Source: Phytopseudomonas seleniipraecipitans (GTDB taxonomy: Bacteria > Pseudomonadota > Gammaproteobacteria > Pseudomonadales > Pseudomonadaceae). Taken from it: a stretch of 64,000 nucleotides of DNA. The notes under the pieces were generated by a model. It worked only from the letters and a program-made list of their open reading frames with translations, searched no databases and had not been told where the DNA came from. Location of the stretch: positions 1 to 64,000 of the forward strand of contig NZ_FNBM01000001.1 of the NCBI RefSeq assembly GCF_900102335.1. Reading direction: 5' to 3'. Both the position numbers and the translations under genes were made by a program. This document shows, piece by piece, positions 25,261-35,676 of the stretch (its first letter is position 1; each line of letters opens with the position of its first letter).

Positions 25261-25485
25261 CAGTGCCTCCTTGGCAAAACAGCCAGCCAGTCTAGAGCGC
25301 CCTTGCGCAGCAATTAAGCGTACAACTGTTACCAGCTGTACGCTGCGCAGTGCGGATAAGCCGAACTCATGCCGGGTTCGGTACCTCCAAGCGAGAGCGG
25401 GGGGCTGATCGGTAATCGGCCGCTGCACCTGTCGACGATTCAACCGGCCGCACGCAGGCGGCCAGCCATAGCCAGCGGAGGCGCT

Positions 25486-26379
25486 ATGTTTTTACCCAAC
25501 TTGCAGGGTGTCAGCCTGTTCCAGGTGATGAAGAAGACGGTGATTGACTTCATCGAGGACGAGCTGCCTACCTACGCGTCGGCCCTGGCGTTCCAGATGT
25601 TCTTTTCGCTGTTTCCCTTCCTGTTGTTTCTGGTCGCGCTGATCAGCCTGCTGGATATGCAGCCGTTCTTCGACTGGCTTCGCCAGCAGGCCGAGCTGGT
25701 GCTGCCACTGTCGACGGTAGAGCTGGTCAATCCGGTGATCGATCAGTTGCAAACCCAGAAGGCCGGGCTGTTCTCGATTGGTATCGTGGTGGCGCTGTGG
25801 ACGGCTTCTTCGGCGGTGCGCTCGACCATGGACGCGATGAACAAGGCCTATGGCGTGAAGGAAGGCCGCAAGCCCTGGAAGCGCATTCCGCTGTCGCTGT
25901 TCTACACCATCGGCATCGCCGCCGCGCTGCTCACTGCAGCGGCGCTTATGGTGCTTGGGCCGCAAGTGATGAACTGGCTGGCGCATCAGATCGGTATCGA
26001 GCAGATCGTGGTCACGCTGTGGAATTGGCTGCGCTGGCCGGTGGCGATTTCTCTGTTGATGATCGTGGTGGCGGTGGTGTACTTCGTGGCGCCTGATGTG
26101 GAGCAGCGGTTCCGCTTCATCACGCCTGGCTCGGTGCTGGCCGTGGTGGTGTGGATTGGCGCATCACTGGGTTTTGCCTACTACGCGCAGAATTTCGCCA
26201 ACTACAACGCCACCTACGGCAGCATCGGCGCAATCATCATTTTCCTGCTGTACCTGCACATCTCCTGCGCAGTACTGCTGTTCGGTGCCGAGCTCAACGC
26301 AGTCATCGAGCATTTCTCGAAAGAGGGCAAAGAGCCCGGCGACAAGCAGATCCTCCCGGAAAACGAGCCCGCTACCTGA
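25486..26379 (+). CDS. YihY/BrkB family membrane protein
   Basis: A 297-residue inner-membrane protein with about six transmembrane segments and the family hallmarks YASALAFQMFFSLFPFLLF and YNATYGSIGAIIIFLLYLH. Its function is not established; it is not ribonuclease BN despite old annotations. The ATG at 25486 has GCGGAGG upstream. The coding region runs eight bases into the converging LEA14-like gene. Confidence 0.9.
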   Translation: MFLPNLQGVSLFQVMKKTVIDFIEDELPTYASALAFQMFFSLFPFLLFLVALISLLDMQPFFDWLRQQAELVLPLSTVELVNPVIDQLQTQKAGLFSIGIVVALWTASSAVRSTMDAMNKAYGVKEGRKPWKRIPLSLFYTIGIAAALLTAAALMVLGPQVMNWLAHQIGIEQIVVTLWNWLRWPVAISLLMIVVAVVYFVAPDVEQRFRFITPGSVLAVVVWIGASLGFAYYAQNFANYNATYGSIGAIIIFLLYLHISCAVLLFGAELNAVIEHFSKEGKEPGDKQILPENEPAT

Positions 26380-26854
26380 CGGCGGGCTGCGCCGGCGGCC
26401 ACGTCAGCTGGCCGCTGTCACTGAAGCGGCGGGTACCGAAAAGGCCATCGGCGAGTTTGCCACGCAGTTGGTACGGCAGGCTCTGCCCAGGCTGATGGCC
26501 GCTGGCGCCCCACGCCTGGCGAAGCACCGAGTAAGCGGAAATGGTTACCGGTACGCGGATGATCGCCTCGCCAAAACGCGGCACCTGACCTTGTTGGTCG
26601 CTGACGCCACGGGCTAACGGCTGATCGTTGATGTCCAGCTGCAGCGATACGCCGTTGAAGTCGATAGCGCTTTCGTTGGGGTTCTGTACGCGCAACTTCA
26701 CTGCAAAGCGCATCTCCAGGCCCTCGCCAGGCAATGGCTCGAGGCCGACCAGGTCGATATGCAGCGGGTCGCGCGGCGTCAAACTGGCGCAGGCGCAGAG
26801 GCCCGTTATCAGTAAAAGAACAGTCAGATGGCGTAGCCGGCCAGCAAAGCGCAT
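26372..26854 (-). CDS. LEA14-like (LEA type 2) lipoprotein
   Basis: A 160-residue lipoprotein (lipobox GLCAC) with a single LEA14/WHy domain: MRFAVKLRVQNPNESAIDFNGVS is the diagnostic strand pattern. Such proteins are linked to desiccation or envelope stress in other organisms, but the role here is unknown. It overlaps the end of the converging YihY gene by eight bases, inside a GCCCGC/GCGGGC hairpin (26366-26388). Confidence 0.85.
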   Translation of the reverse strand: MRFAGRLRHLTVLLLITGLCACASLTPRDPLHIDLVGLEPLPGEGLEMRFAVKLRVQNPNESAIDFNGVSLQLDINDQPLARGVSDQQGQVPRFGEAIIRVPVTISAYSVLRQAWGASGHQPGQSLPYQLRGKLADGLFGTRRFSDSGQLTWPPAQPAVR

Positions 26855-26909
26855 GGCGTTTCTCCGGTTATCGAACGTGCTGTTGTGACCACTCCGGGCT
26901 GTGTTCGGC

Positions 26910-27755
26910 TCAGGCCTTTGCGCGTTGCCGGGCGCCGAGTACCAAGGCGATGCCACCGAGTACGGCCAGCGAGCTGAGGCTCAAACGCAGAGTCAGGGCT
27001 TCGCCGAGAAGCAGGCTGCCAGCCAAGGCGGTGATGATCGGCACGCTGAGCTGGACGGTTGCCGCCTGAATGGCCTTGAGCTCGCTGATGGCCGTGTACC
27101 AGATCGCGTAACCAAGGCCGGACGCCAACGCGCCGGAGGCCAGGGCGTAAAGAGCACCGGCCATGTCCCAGCGGGCGCTGTACGTCAGTACCAAGCTGAG
27201 CAGTATCGCGATGGGTACGCAGCGCAGAAAGTTGCCGGTAGTGGCGGCGAGTGCGTCGCTGTTGCCGCGGCCCAGCAGCGAATAGGCGCCCCAAGCCGCG
27301 CCTGCGATAAGCATCAACAATGAGGGTGCGAGGGCCGGCGCACTGGCGCCCGGCAGCAACAGCACCAGCAGCCCGGCAAACGCCAGCGACAAGCCGGCAA
27401 GGCTTGCCGAACTCGGCCGCTCCCCTTGTCGCCATCCCCACAGCAGCATGCTGATCTGCACCGCGCCGAACAGCAGCAGTGCGCCTGTGCCGGCATCGAG
27501 GCTGACATAGGCGAAGGAAAACGCTGCCGCATAAATGAACAGCGCGGCGGCGCCGTACCAGCTGCCTCCGACCGGGAAGCCACGCTGGCGCAGACGCAGC
27601 AGCAGCGCCAGCATTAAGGCTCCGCTAAGCAGGCGCAGGTTGGTAAAGGTGGCAGGGTCGATCTGCGTGGTTTTTAGAGCCAAGCGGCAGAGCAGCGAGT
27701 TACCCGCGAAGGCGAGCATGGCAACGGCGGTGAGGAGCAGGGTGCGTGCTGACAT
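26910..27755 (-). CDS. EamA family (DMT superfamily) transporter
   Basis: A 281-residue, ten-segment membrane protein with two EamA repeats. The first begins LLLTAVAMLAFAGNSLLCRLAL and the second LAPSLLMLIAGAAWGAYSLLGRG. The ATG at 27755 is preceded by AAGGATGG. The substrate is unknown. It sits 55 bases upstream of the LEA14-like gene on the same strand and may be co-transcribed with it. Confidence 0.88.
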   Translation of the reverse strand: MSARTLLLTAVAMLAFAGNSLLCRLALKTTQIDPATFTNLRLLSGALMLALLLRLRQRGFPVGGSWYGAAALFIYAAAFSFAYVSLDAGTGALLLFGAVQISMLLWGWRQGERPSSASLAGLSLAFAGLLVLLLPGASAPALAPSLLMLIAGAAWGAYSLLGRGNSDALAATTGNFLRCVPIAILLSLVLTYSARWDMAGALYALASGALASGLGYAIWYTAISELKAIQAATVQLSVPIITALAGSLLLGEALTLRLSLSSLAVLGGIALVLGARQRAKA

Positions 27756-27905
27756 GGGCCATCCTTTTGCGCAGGTCTGGCAGTGAGTCGAGCCGTTCAC
27801 GCGCGGCGGCATTCTGCCGCTGCGCTGATGGGTGGGGTGAGTGTAAGCAACGCAGGCATCGACGGGTATGCACAGAAGGTCTTACAGCGGGACGATGTGA
27901 TTAGC

Positions 27906-28541
27906 TCAGGCGCTGCGCAGGGCGCGGCTGTGCAGCAGCATGTCGATCATCGCCTCGACCATCGCGTGGGCGTGGGCGCCGAGGTCATAGGCATCGGGAT
28001 TGAGCAGCCAGTGCGCCTGGATGCCATCCATATAGGCGTGCAGGCAGATGGCGGCCCGTTGGCAATCCAGATCGGCAGGCAGCTGGCCTCGGTTGACTGC
28101 ATTGCGTAACGTTTTTGCAATGCGCTGGTCGCAATCTTGGTTGAAGGCTTGCATCTGTTGACGCAGATCGCCGAGTTCGGCGGTGTATTCGCACTTGTAC
28201 TGGAGGATTTCCCCAACGCGCCGGCATTGAGCGTCGCTGTGCATGCGCATGAGCAGTTGCACCAATAGCTGGCGCATGTGGCCCAGCGGGTCGGGCTCGT
28301 CTTCGCTCTCACAGGCCTGCGCCAGTTCTTCCTGGGGCAGCATGAGGCGGTCGAGCATGGCCTGGAAAACGTCGACCTTGTTCTGGAAATGCCAATAGAT
28401 CGCGCCGCGTGTTACGCCGGCCGATGTTGCGATATCCGCCAGCGAGGTGCTGGACACGCCTTTGTCGTAGAACACACGTTCGGCTGCATCAAGGATGTGC
28501 GCCCGGGTCTCTTCGGCTTCCTCTTTGGTGCGTCTCGCCAT
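27906..28541 (-). CDS. ttgR: TetR-family repressor of the divergent efflux pump (TtgR/AcrR type)
   Basis: A 211-residue TetR repressor. The DNA-binding domain reads VSSTSLADIATSAGVTRGAIYWHFQNK (residues about 29-55), nearly identical in style to TtgR and AcrR. The larger C-terminal part is the drug-binding domain. It is divergent from the three pump genes, and the 198-base gap holds a TtgR-type operator. In P. putida TtgR is released by flavonoids and antibiotics, and the same logic is expected here. Confidence 0.92.
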   Translation of the reverse strand: MARRTKEEAEETRAHILDAAERVFYDKGVSSTSLADIATSAGVTRGAIYWHFQNKVDVFQAMLDRLMLPQEELAQACESEDEPDPLGHMRQLLVQLLMRMHSDAQCRRVGEILQYKCEYTAELGDLRQQMQAFNQDCDQRIAKTLRNAVNRGQLPADLDCQRAAICLHAYMDGIQAHWLLNPDAYDLGAHAHAMVEAMIDMLLHSRALRSA

Positions 28542-28623
28542 TGAGCAGTTACCACACAGAAAAAAATGGATGTACAGCCTGGGCTGAAGTCTTAGATCGC
28601 CACAGTGTTACACAAAAGATGCG

Positions 28624-28653
28624 TTTACAAACATTCTCGAATGTAAGTATATT
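28624..28653 (+). promoter_or_regulatory. Promoter candidate for ttgABC overlapping the operator
   Basis: TTTACA at 28624-28629 and TATATT at 28648-28653 are separated by 18 bases. They lie over the inverted repeat, so bound repressor would block RNA polymerase. Confidence 0.55.
28626..28649. promoter_or_regulatory. TtgR operator
   Basis: An inverted repeat TACAAACATTC-TC-GAATGTAAGTA (9 of 11 positions symmetric) matches the shape and much of the sequence of the characterised P. putida TtgR operator, including the AATGTAAGTATATT half. It lies between the divergent ttgR and ttgA genes, 91 bases before the ttgA start. Confidence 0.85.
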
Positions 28654-28739
28654 TACCGTCTATTCCTACTATTCACCTCGGCTATCTGCCAGGTACCGCC
28701 CGCGCGGCTCGAATCAATATGACAATGAGGTTCTTTCAG

Positions 28740-29879
28740 ATGCAGAAGAAGCCAGCCTTCGCCGCTATGGTTTCCGCTATCGCTCTGGCCACGCTGATGC
28801 TCGCTGGTTGCAGCGAAGAGGCAGCGCCACCACCGCGCCAGGCGCCTACCGTCGGCATCGTGACGTTGCAGGCTGAGCCCTACACGCTGACCACCGAGCT
28901 GCCCGGCCGTACCGCTGCGTACCGGATTGCCGAAGTACGCCCGCAGGTCGATGGCATCATCCAGAAGCGCCTGTTCAAGGAAGGTTCGGAAGTCAAAGCC
29001 GGCCAGCAGCTGTATCAGATCGATGCGGCGGTATACGAGGCCGCTGCCAAAAGCGCCCAGGCCACCCTGGCGTCTGCAAAATCCCTGGCAGAGCGCTACA
29101 AGGACTTGGTCGCCGATCAGGCAGTGAGTCGTCAGGCTTATGACGAAGCCCAGGCCTCTCGCTTGCAGGCGGAAGCGGCGCTGGAACAGGCGCGCATCAA
29201 CGTGCGATACACCAAAGTGCTCGCGCCAATCGCTGGCCGCATCGGCCGTTCGGCAGTCACCGAGGGTGCGCTGGTCAGCAGCGGCCAGACCAACGCCATG
29301 GCCACCATCCAGCAGCTCGACCCCATTTATGTCGACGTGACCCAGCCGAGCAGGGACCTGCTACGCCTGCGCCGTGACCTGGAAAGCGGTCAGTTGCAGA
29401 AAGTGGGTGAAAACGCCGCGAAGGTGCAATTGCGCCTGGAAGACGGCAGCACCTACCCGCACGACGGCAAGCTTGAATTCTCTGAAGTGTCGGTTGATGA
29501 GGGCACTGGCTCAGTCACCCTGCGCGCCGTGTTCCCTAACCCGGACCACACCCTGCTGCCAGGCATGTTCGTGCATGCGCGCCTCGCCGCTGGCGTCAAT
29601 CAGCAGGCCATCCTCGCGCCGCAACAGGGCGTGACGCGCAACGCCAAAGGTGAGCCCACCGCGCTGGTGGTCAATGCCGAGAACAAGGTCGAACTGCGTC
29701 AGCTCCAGGCTGAGCGCACCGACGGTAACCGCTGGGTGATCCGCGAAGGTCTGAGTGCCGGCGACAAGCTGATCACCGAAGGCCTGCAGTTCGTGCAGCC
29801 GGGCGCCGAGGTGAAAACCACCGAGGCGAAGAACGTGGCCGAGCCGAAGCCGGCCGCTGACCAGGCTGAAAGCCGCTAA
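28740..29879 (+). CDS. ttgA: RND efflux periplasmic adaptor (MexA/TtgA type)
   Basis: The membrane fusion protein of a tripartite multidrug pump, linking the inner-membrane RND transporter to the outer-membrane channel. The 379-residue lipoprotein has a lipobox LMLAGC (Cys24), a split lipoyl domain around a helical hairpin (about 95-165), and a beta-barrel domain. ATG at 28740 fits the MexA-type N-terminus and has TGAGG upstream; an earlier ATG at 28719 would add seven residues. Fifteen bases separate it from ttgB. Confidence 0.93.
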   Translation: MQKKPAFAAMVSAIALATLMLAGCSEEAAPPPRQAPTVGIVTLQAEPYTLTTELPGRTAAYRIAEVRPQVDGIIQKRLFKEGSEVKAGQQLYQIDAAVYEAAAKSAQATLASAKSLAERYKDLVADQAVSRQAYDEAQASRLQAEAALEQARINVRYTKVLAPIAGRIGRSAVTEGALVSSGQTNAMATIQQLDPIYVDVTQPSRDLLRLRRDLESGQLQKVGENAAKVQLRLEDGSTYPHDGKLEFSEVSVDEGTGSVTLRAVFPNPDHTLLPGMFVHARLAAGVNQQAILAPQQGVTRNAKGEPTALVVNAENKVELRQLQAERTDGNRWVIREGLSAGDKLITEGLQFVQPGAEVKTTEAKNVAEPKPAADQAESR

Positions 29880-29893
29880 GGAGCGATTACACG

Positions 29894-32800
29894 ATGTCGA
29901 ATTTCTTCATCGACAGGCCGATTTTCGCCTGGGTGATCGCCTTGGTGATCATGCTGGCAGGCGGTCTGTCCATTCTCAAATTGCCGGTCAACCAGTACCC
30001 GAGCATCGCGGCGCCGGCCGTGAGCATCCAGGTCAACTACCCGGGTGCCTCTGCGCAGACCGTGCAGGACACCGTGGTACAGGTGATCGAGCAGCAGATG
30101 AACGGTATCGACGGGCTGCGTTACATCAGCTCGGCGAGCAACTCCGATGGCAGCATGGAGATCACCGTCACCTTCAACCAGGGCACCAACCCGGACATCG
30201 CTCAGGTTCAGGTGCAGAACAAGCTGCAGCTGGCGACGCCGCTGCTGCCTCAGGAAGTGCAGCAGCAGGGTCTGCGGGTTACCAAGGCGGTGAAGAACTT
30301 CCTGTTGGTGATCGGTGTGGTTTCCACTGACGGCAGCATGACCAACCAGGATCTCTCCAACTACATCGTCGCTAACATGCAGGACCCGATTTCACGTACC
30401 TCGGGCGTTGGTGACTTCCAGGTGTTCGGTGCTCAGTACGCCATGCGTATCTGGCTGGATCCGGCCAAGCTCAACAACTACCAGCTGACCCCGACCGATG
30501 TGCGCAGTGCCGTCCAGGCGCAGAACGTGCAGATATCCTCGGGCCAGTTCGGCGGTTTGCCGGCATCTCCGGGGCAGCAACTCAATGCCACGATTATCGG
30601 CAAGACGCGCCTGCAGACTCCCGAGCAGTTCCGCGACATCCTGCTCAAGGTCAACCGTGACGGCTCCCAGGTGCGCCTCGGTGATGTCGCCAAGGTCGAA
30701 CTCGGCGGCGAGAACTACAACATCCGTGCGCAATTCAACGGCAACCCGGCATCCGGCCTGGCGATCAAGCTGGCCAGCGGTGCCAACGCCCTGGACACCG
30801 CCAAAGCCATTCGCGCCACCATTGACGAGCTGAAGCCGTTCTTCCCGGCCGGCATGGAAGTGGTAATGCCGTATGACTCCACGCCCGTGGTCGAGGAGTC
30901 GATTCACGGCGTGGTCATGACCCTGATCGAAGCCTTCGTGCTGGTGTTCCTGGTGATGTACCTGTTCCTGCAGAACTTCCGTGCCACGCTGATCCCGACC
31001 CTGGCCGTGCCAGTGGTGCTGTTGGGTACCTTCGGCGTGCTGGCGGTGTTCGGCTACAGCATCAACACCCTGACCATGTTTGCGATGATTCTGGCCATCG
31101 GTCTGCTCGTGGACGATGCCATCGTGGTGGTCGAAAACGTCGAGCGGGTGATGCGTGAGGAAGGCTTGTCGCCGCTCGAGGCCACACGCAAATCCATGGG
31201 CCAGATACAGGGTGCGCTGGTGGGCATCGGCGTGGTGCTGTCGGCGGTACTGCTGCCAATGGCCTTCTTCGGCGGCTCGGTGGGTGTGATCTACCGGCAG
31301 TTCTCGATCACCATCGTTTCGGCCATGGTGTTGTCGGTGATCCTCGCGCTGATCTTTACCCCGGCCCTGTGCGCCACCATGCTCAAGCCGATCGCCAAGG
31401 GCGATCATCACGAGAAGCGCGGTTTCTTCGGCTGGTTCAACCGCACCTTCGAGCGCAGCGTGGACAGCTACGAGCGCGGCGTACGTGGGGTGGTCAAGCG
31501 CAAGGCGCCGTTCCTGATCATCTACGCAGTTATCGTTGCAGTCGCCGGCTGGCTGTTTACCCTGATTCCGTCGGCGTTCCTGCCCGAGGAAGATCAGGGT
31601 GTGCTGTTCGCCCAGGTGCAGACGCCGTCCGGCTCCAGCGCTCAGCGTACCCAGGCGGTCGTCGACGACATGCGCAAGTACCTGCTCGAAGACGAAAAAG
31701 ACGTGGTCAACTCGGTGTTCACCGTGACCGGCTTCAACTTCGCCGGCCGCGGCCAGAGCTCGGGTATGGCGTTCATCATGCTCAAGCCGTGGTCCGAGCG
31801 TACCGCTGACGGCACCAGCGTGTTCGACCTGGCACAACGGGCGCAAGGCCGATTCTTCGGCGGCGAGTTCCGTGACGCCATGGTCTTCGCCTTCGCCCCG
31901 CCAGCTGTCATGGAATTGGGTAACGCCACCGGCTTCAACCTGTTCCTGCAGGACCGCGCCGGTGTTGGCCAGGCCACCCTGAACGAGGCCCGTGACAAGT
32001 TCCTGCAACTGGCCAACCAAAGCCCGGTGCTCAGCAGCGTGCGCGCCAACGGGTTGCTCGATGAGCCGCAGTACAAGTTGCTGATCGATGACGAAAAGGT
32101 TCGCACCCTCGGTGTGTCCCTCGCGGATGTGAACAGCACCCTGCAGATCGGTTGGGGCGGCAGCTACGTCAACGACTTCATCGACAAGGGTCGGGTCAAG
32201 AAGGTCTATCTGCAGGGCGAAAGCGACGCGCGGATGAACCCCGAGGATCTGAACAAGTGGCACGTGCGTAATGATCAGGGTCAGATGGTGCCGTTCAGTG
32301 CCTTCGCCTCCGGTGAGTGGACTTACGGCTCGCCGAAGCTCTCGCGTTACAACGGCGTAAGCGCAATCGAGATTCTCGGTGCACCGGCACCGGGCCACAG
32401 CTCCGGTGAAGCAATGGCCGAGGTCGAGCGTATCGCTGGCGAATTGCCGCAGGGCATCGGCTACGACTGGACTGGGCAATCCTACGAGGAGCGTCTGGCT
32501 GGCTCGCAGACCCTGGCACTTTACGCGCTGTCGTTGCTGGTAGTGTTCCTCTGCCTGGCGGCGCTGTACGAAAGCTGGTCGATTCCGTTCTCGGTGATCC
32601 TGGTCGTTCCGCTCGGTATCCTCGGTGCGCTGCTGTTCACCCTGGGCCGCGGCTTGTCCAACGACGTGTTCTTCCAGGTGGGGCTGATTACCACCATCGG
32701 GTTGTCGGCACGTAATGCGATCCTGATCGTCGAGTTCGCCAAGGCGCTGCACGAGGAGGGCAAGAGCCATCTCGAGGCAGCGGTCGAAGCGTGCCGTATG

Positions 32801-33037
32801 CGTCTGCGTCCGATCATCATGACCTCCCTGGCGTTCATCCTCGGTGTGGTTCCGCTGGCCATCTCCAGCGGTGCAGGCGCCGGCAGCAAGCACGCCATCG
32901 GTACGGGTGTAATCGGCGGTATGCTGACTGCGGCGGTGTTGGCGATCTTCTGGATTCCGCTGTTCTACGTGGTGGTCAGCTCGATGTTCAAAGACAAGAG
33001 CGTCAAAAAACCTAATGATGAGGAGGCGGTCCAGTGA
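29894..33037 (+). CDS. ttgB: RND multidrug efflux transporter (MexB/TtgB type)
   Basis: The 1,047-residue inner-membrane drug/proton antiporter of the HAE1 family. The N-terminal [20 protein letters not shown], the porter-domain segments, and the proton-relay aspartate pair in [16 protein letters not shown] are all intact. About twelve transmembrane segments and two large periplasmic loops are present. A ribosome site (AGGAGCG) precedes the ATG. The last four bases overlap ttgC (GTGA). Confidence 0.95.
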   Translation: MSNFFIDRPIFAWVIALVIMLAGGLSILKLPVNQYPSIAAPAVSIQVNYPGASAQTVQDTVVQVIEQQMNGIDGLRYISSASNSDGSMEITVTFNQGTNPDIAQVQVQNKLQLATPLLPQEVQQQGLRVTKAVKNFLLVIGVVSTDGSMTNQDLSNYIVANMQDPISRTSGVGDFQVFGAQYAMRIWLDPAKLNNYQLTPTDVRSAVQAQNVQISSGQFGGLPASPGQQLNATIIGKTRLQTPEQFRDILLKVNRDGSQVRLGDVAKVELGGENYNIRAQFNGNPASGLAIKLASGANALDTAKAIRATIDELKPFFPAGMEVVMPYDSTPVVEESIHGVVMTLIEAFVLVFLVMYLFLQNFRATLIPTLAVPVVLLGTFGVLAVFGYSINTLTMFAMILAIGLLVDDAIVVVENVERVMREEGLSPLEATRKSMGQIQGALVGIGVVLSAVLLPMAFFGGSVGVIYRQFSITIVSAMVLSVILALIFTPALCATMLKPIAKGDHHEKRGFFGWFNRTFERSVDSYERGVRGVVKRKAPFLIIYAVIVAVAGWLFTLIPSAFLPEEDQGVLFAQVQTPSGSSAQRTQAVVDDMRKYLLEDEKDVVNSVFTVTGFNFAGRGQSSGMAFIMLKPWSERTADGTSVFDLAQRAQGRFFGGEFRDAMVFAFAPPAVMELGNATGFNLFLQDRAGVGQATLNEARDKFLQLANQSPVLSSVRANGLLDEPQYKLLIDDEKVRTLGVSLADVNSTLQIGWGGSYVNDFIDKGRVKKVYLQGESDARMNPEDLNKWHVRNDQGQMVPFSAFASGEWTYGSPKLSRYNGVSAIEILGAPAPGHSSGEAMAEVERIAGELPQGIGYDWTGQSYEERLAGSQTLALYALSLLVVFLCLAALYESWSIPFSVILVVPLGILGALLFTLGRGLSNDVFFQVGLITTIGLSARNAILIVEFAKALHEEGKSHLEAAVEACRMRLRPIIMTSLAFILGVVPLAISSGAGAGSKHAIGTGVIGGMLTAAVLAIFWIPLFYVVVSSMFKDKSVKKPNDEEAVQ

Positions 33038-34485
33038 GGCAGTCCCTGTTGTCTCTGGCGGTCGCGAGCATCGTGCTCAGCGGCTGCAGCATGATTCCCG
33101 ACTACCAGCGTCCTGAAGCGCCAGTAGCCAATGCCTGGCCGCAAGGTCAGGCCTATGAAGGCAGCGCAGCTCAGGGGACGGTCATCGCGGCCGATCTCGG
33201 CTGGCGCGAGTTTCTGCGTGACCCGGCGTTGCAACGGCTGGTGGAAACCGCGCTGGCCAACAACCGCGACCTGCGCGTCGCCGCGTTGAACGTCGAGGCC
33301 TACCGCGCCCAGTACCGCATCCAGCGTTCCGAGTTGTTCCCCAACATCTCGGCCGATGGCAGTGGCACGCGCCAACGCACACCCGCTGATTTGTCGCAGA
33401 CCGGCCGTTCGACCGTTGGTGGGCAATACAGCGCCACCGTCGGTGTGAACTCCTGGGAAGCCGACTTCTTTGGTCGCCTGCGTAGCCTCAACGAGCAGAC
33501 GTTGCAGCAGTACTTCGCCACAGAAGAAGCGCAGCGCAGCGCTCAGATCAGCCTGATCGCCAGCGTGGCCAACGCCTACCTGACGTTGCAGGCCGACGAG
33601 GCGCTGCTGAAGGTGACCCGCGAAACCTTGGGCACTTTCCAGCGCAGCCTGGAGCTGACTCAACGCAGCTTCGACGTTGGCGTCACCGACGCACTGGCAC
33701 TGAGCCAGTCGCGTACGTCGGTGCAGACCGCGCAGGCCAACCTGGCCCAGTACACCCGTCTGGTCGCTCAGGACCGTAACGCCCTGGCAGTATTGCTTGG
33801 CGGCCCGGCCCCGGCCGATCTGCCGCAAGGTGAGGGGCTGGACAAGCAACTGCTGGCTGAGGTCCCGGCTGGTCTGCCGTCCGACCTGCTGCAGCGTCGC
33901 CCGGATGTGCTGCAGGCCGAGCGTGAATTGCTCGCCGCCAACGCCAGCATTGGCGCCGCGCGTGCGGCGTTCTTCCCGAGTATCAGCCTGACCGCCAACG
34001 CCGGCACCGCCAGCAGCCAGCTTTCCGGATTGTTCGACGGTGGCTCGGGCACGTGGCTGTTCCAGCCGCAGATCAACCTGCCGATCTTCACGGCTGGCCG
34101 TCTGCGCGCGAACCTCGACTATGCCGAGATTCAGAAGAACATCCAGGTGGCGAACTACGAGAAAGCGGTGCAAACCGCCTTCCAGGAAGTCGCCGATGGC
34201 CTGGCGGCTCGCGGTACCTTCGAAGAGCAACTGCAGGCTCAGCGCAGCCTGGTGGAAACCTCGGAAAGCTACTATGACCTCGCTGACCGTCGCTTCCGTA
34301 CCGGCGTGGACAGCTACCTGACGCTGCTCGATGCTCAGCGTCAGCTGTTCACCGCGCAGCAGCAGTTGATCGGCGTTCGCTTGTCGCAGCTGACTAGCGA
34401 GATCAACCTGTACCGTGCGCTTGGGGGCGGCTGGAGCGAGCGCACTCAGACCGCACCTGCTACGGCTGCCGCACCACAGTCCTGA
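33034..34485 (+). CDS. ttgC: Outer-membrane efflux channel (OprM/TtgC type)
   Basis: A 483-residue outer-membrane factor, the exit channel of the pump. It begins with GTG and a lipobox (VLSGC, Cys18), then carries two OEP repeats with the typical [19 protein letters not shown] and [19 protein letters not shown] segments. AGGAGG precedes the start, which overlaps the ttgB stop by four bases. A strong terminator follows 17 bases after the stop codon. Confidence 0.94.
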   Translation: MRQSLLSLAVASIVLSGCSMIPDYQRPEAPVANAWPQGQAYEGSAAQGTVIAADLGWREFLRDPALQRLVETALANNRDLRVAALNVEAYRAQYRIQRSELFPNISADGSGTRQRTPADLSQTGRSTVGGQYSATVGVNSWEADFFGRLRSLNEQTLQQYFATEEAQRSAQISLIASVANAYLTLQADEALLKVTRETLGTFQRSLELTQRSFDVGVTDALALSQSRTSVQTAQANLAQYTRLVAQDRNALAVLLGGPAPADLPQGEGLDKQLLAEVPAGLPSDLLQRRPDVLQAERELLAANASIGAARAAFFPSISLTANAGTASSQLSGLFDGGSGTWLFQPQINLPIFTAGRLRANLDYAEIQKNIQVANYEKAVQTAFQEVADGLAARGTFEEQLQAQRSLVETSESYYDLADRRFRTGVDSYLTLLDAQRQLFTAQQQLIGVRLSQLTSEINLYRALGGGWSERTQTAPATAAAPQS

Positions 34486-34502
34486 TCGGTTTCGGTCAGG
34501 CG

Positions 34503-34532
34503 AAAAAAAGCCCCGGACTTCCGGGGCTTTTT
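34503..34532. terminator. Rho-independent terminator after ttgC
   Basis: AAAAAAAGCCCCGGA-C-TTCCGGGGCTTTTT is a strong GC stem with flanking A and T runs. It can also serve the converging gene that ends at 34544. Confidence 0.94.
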
Positions 34533-34543
34533 CATATCTGCAG

Positions 34544-34984
34544 CTAGCGGCTCGGGGCAGGAATCTGCAGTTCGGTGGTTTGCGCTTCCTTGGCAGGCAT
34601 GGCGAGCGGCTCGCGACCGCTGGGATCCTTCAGCGCACGCTGCCTGGCATTGGCTGCCATTTGCTCGGACCAGGCGAATTGCAGGTCGCGGTATTGAGGC
34701 GCCACAGCAGCGCTGTTGAGGCGCGCCTGTTCTTGCCAGAACGCGGCGTCGCCGCGCCACCAGGGATCTTCGCCAGGGGCGGGCGGCTCTACCATCAGCG
34801 CCTTGACGGTCGCCTTGCTCGGGGTCACCTCGATTACTGTCGGCGCTGCGGGCAGCGGCATGGGGCGCAGCACCGTAAACAGGCAAGCACCGCCATACGC
34901 CATCGCGGCGCCTACGGCAATTGCCGCGACGCCGCGAACGAGCTCATTTGGCGGGCTGAAGGATCGATCAATTGAAGCTTTCAT
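34544..34984 (-). CDS. Membrane-anchored protein of unknown function
   Basis: A 146-residue protein with one N-terminal transmembrane segment (about 17-40, VRGVAAIAVGAAMAYGGACLF) and a soluble tail. The segment DPWWRGDAAFWQEQARLN and a Pro/Ala-rich C-terminus are distinctive, but I recognise no family. The second of two adjacent ATG codons (34984) has AGGGA at the better spacing. It converges on the efflux operon. Confidence 0.68.
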   Translation of the reverse strand: MKASIDRSFSPPNELVRGVAAIAVGAAMAYGGACLFTVLRPMPLPAAPTVIEVTPSKATVKALMVEPPAPGEDPWWRGDAAFWQEQARLNSAAVAPQYRDLQFAWSEQMAANARQRALKDPSGREPLAMPAKEAQTTELQIPAPSR

Positions 34985-35102
34985 CATCCATCCCTAGAAG
35001 AGAAAGAACCGGCGCTGACAGACGGCGAGAATGTCTGTGAATGATAGCCAGCTGCACGATATTGACGAGGCTTTTTTACGTCACTATCACGCCTTTTATC
35101 GG

Positions 35103-35465
35103 TTACTTGGCCTTGATAATGCGCTGAATGGTACCGGTATTGTTATTAAGCAACACATAGTCGGTGCCAATCTTTACCCAATGCTCGTGTTCCTTGTCTT
35201 CAGGCTCGGGCAGGTCGTGTTTTTTCAGATCCTTGATGGCGTAATCGTCGCGCCAGTATTTGTGGGGCGCAGGCGTGCCTTCCTTGAGATGACCGATATG
35301 CATCGGGTCCTTGGCTTCCGGATCTTCTTGATCAGGTTGTTGCTGCAATACCTGGTCTTGATAGACCTCACGGGCCGGCTCCTGCTTTGCCGGGTCGGCG
35401 GCGTGGGCGAGGCCGGTCATCAGTAGAGCGCCGAACAGTACGCTGAGGGTAGGCGTGGTTTTCAT
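35103..35465 (-). CDS. RcnB-like periplasmic protein
   Basis: A 120-residue protein with a signal peptide (cut after LAHA, about residue 22). The C-terminal block (HKYWRDDYAIKDLKKHDLP then HWVKIGTDYVLLNNNTGTIQ) matches the pattern of RcnB-family proteins. E. coli RcnB influences nickel and cobalt homeostasis in the periplasm, but most homologues are uncharacterised and no metal-transport gene is adjacent. AAGGAGAG precedes the ATG. Confidence 0.78.
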   Translation of the reverse strand: MKTTPTLSVLFGALLMTGLAHAADPAKQEPAREVYQDQVLQQQPDQEDPEAKDPMHIGHLKEGTPAPHKYWRDDYAIKDLKKHDLPEPEDKEHEHWVKIGTDYVLLNNNTGTIQRIIKAK

Positions 35466-35676
35466 GGTGACTCTCCTTAATCCGTGTGCATGTTTATGGA
35501 CACGGGCAGGTTGCAGAAAACTCAACCTAAATTTCAGGTGCAGCGGCAACCTGCCGTTTCGCCTGTGCTGGGGCGCGAGGCTGTACGAGTTGCGGGCCGC
35601 CGAACGGTGATCGTTTTCAATGAACCTTCGTTGCGCCTGAAGCGCCTATTGTTGATCTTAATTGTTCGAGTCCGTC

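Noticed and set aside
30392..32893. An 833-codon open frame antisense to ttgB
   Set aside because: Composition is His/Gln/Arg-rich as expected of an antisense shadow, and ttgB on the other strand is a full, conserved RND transporter.
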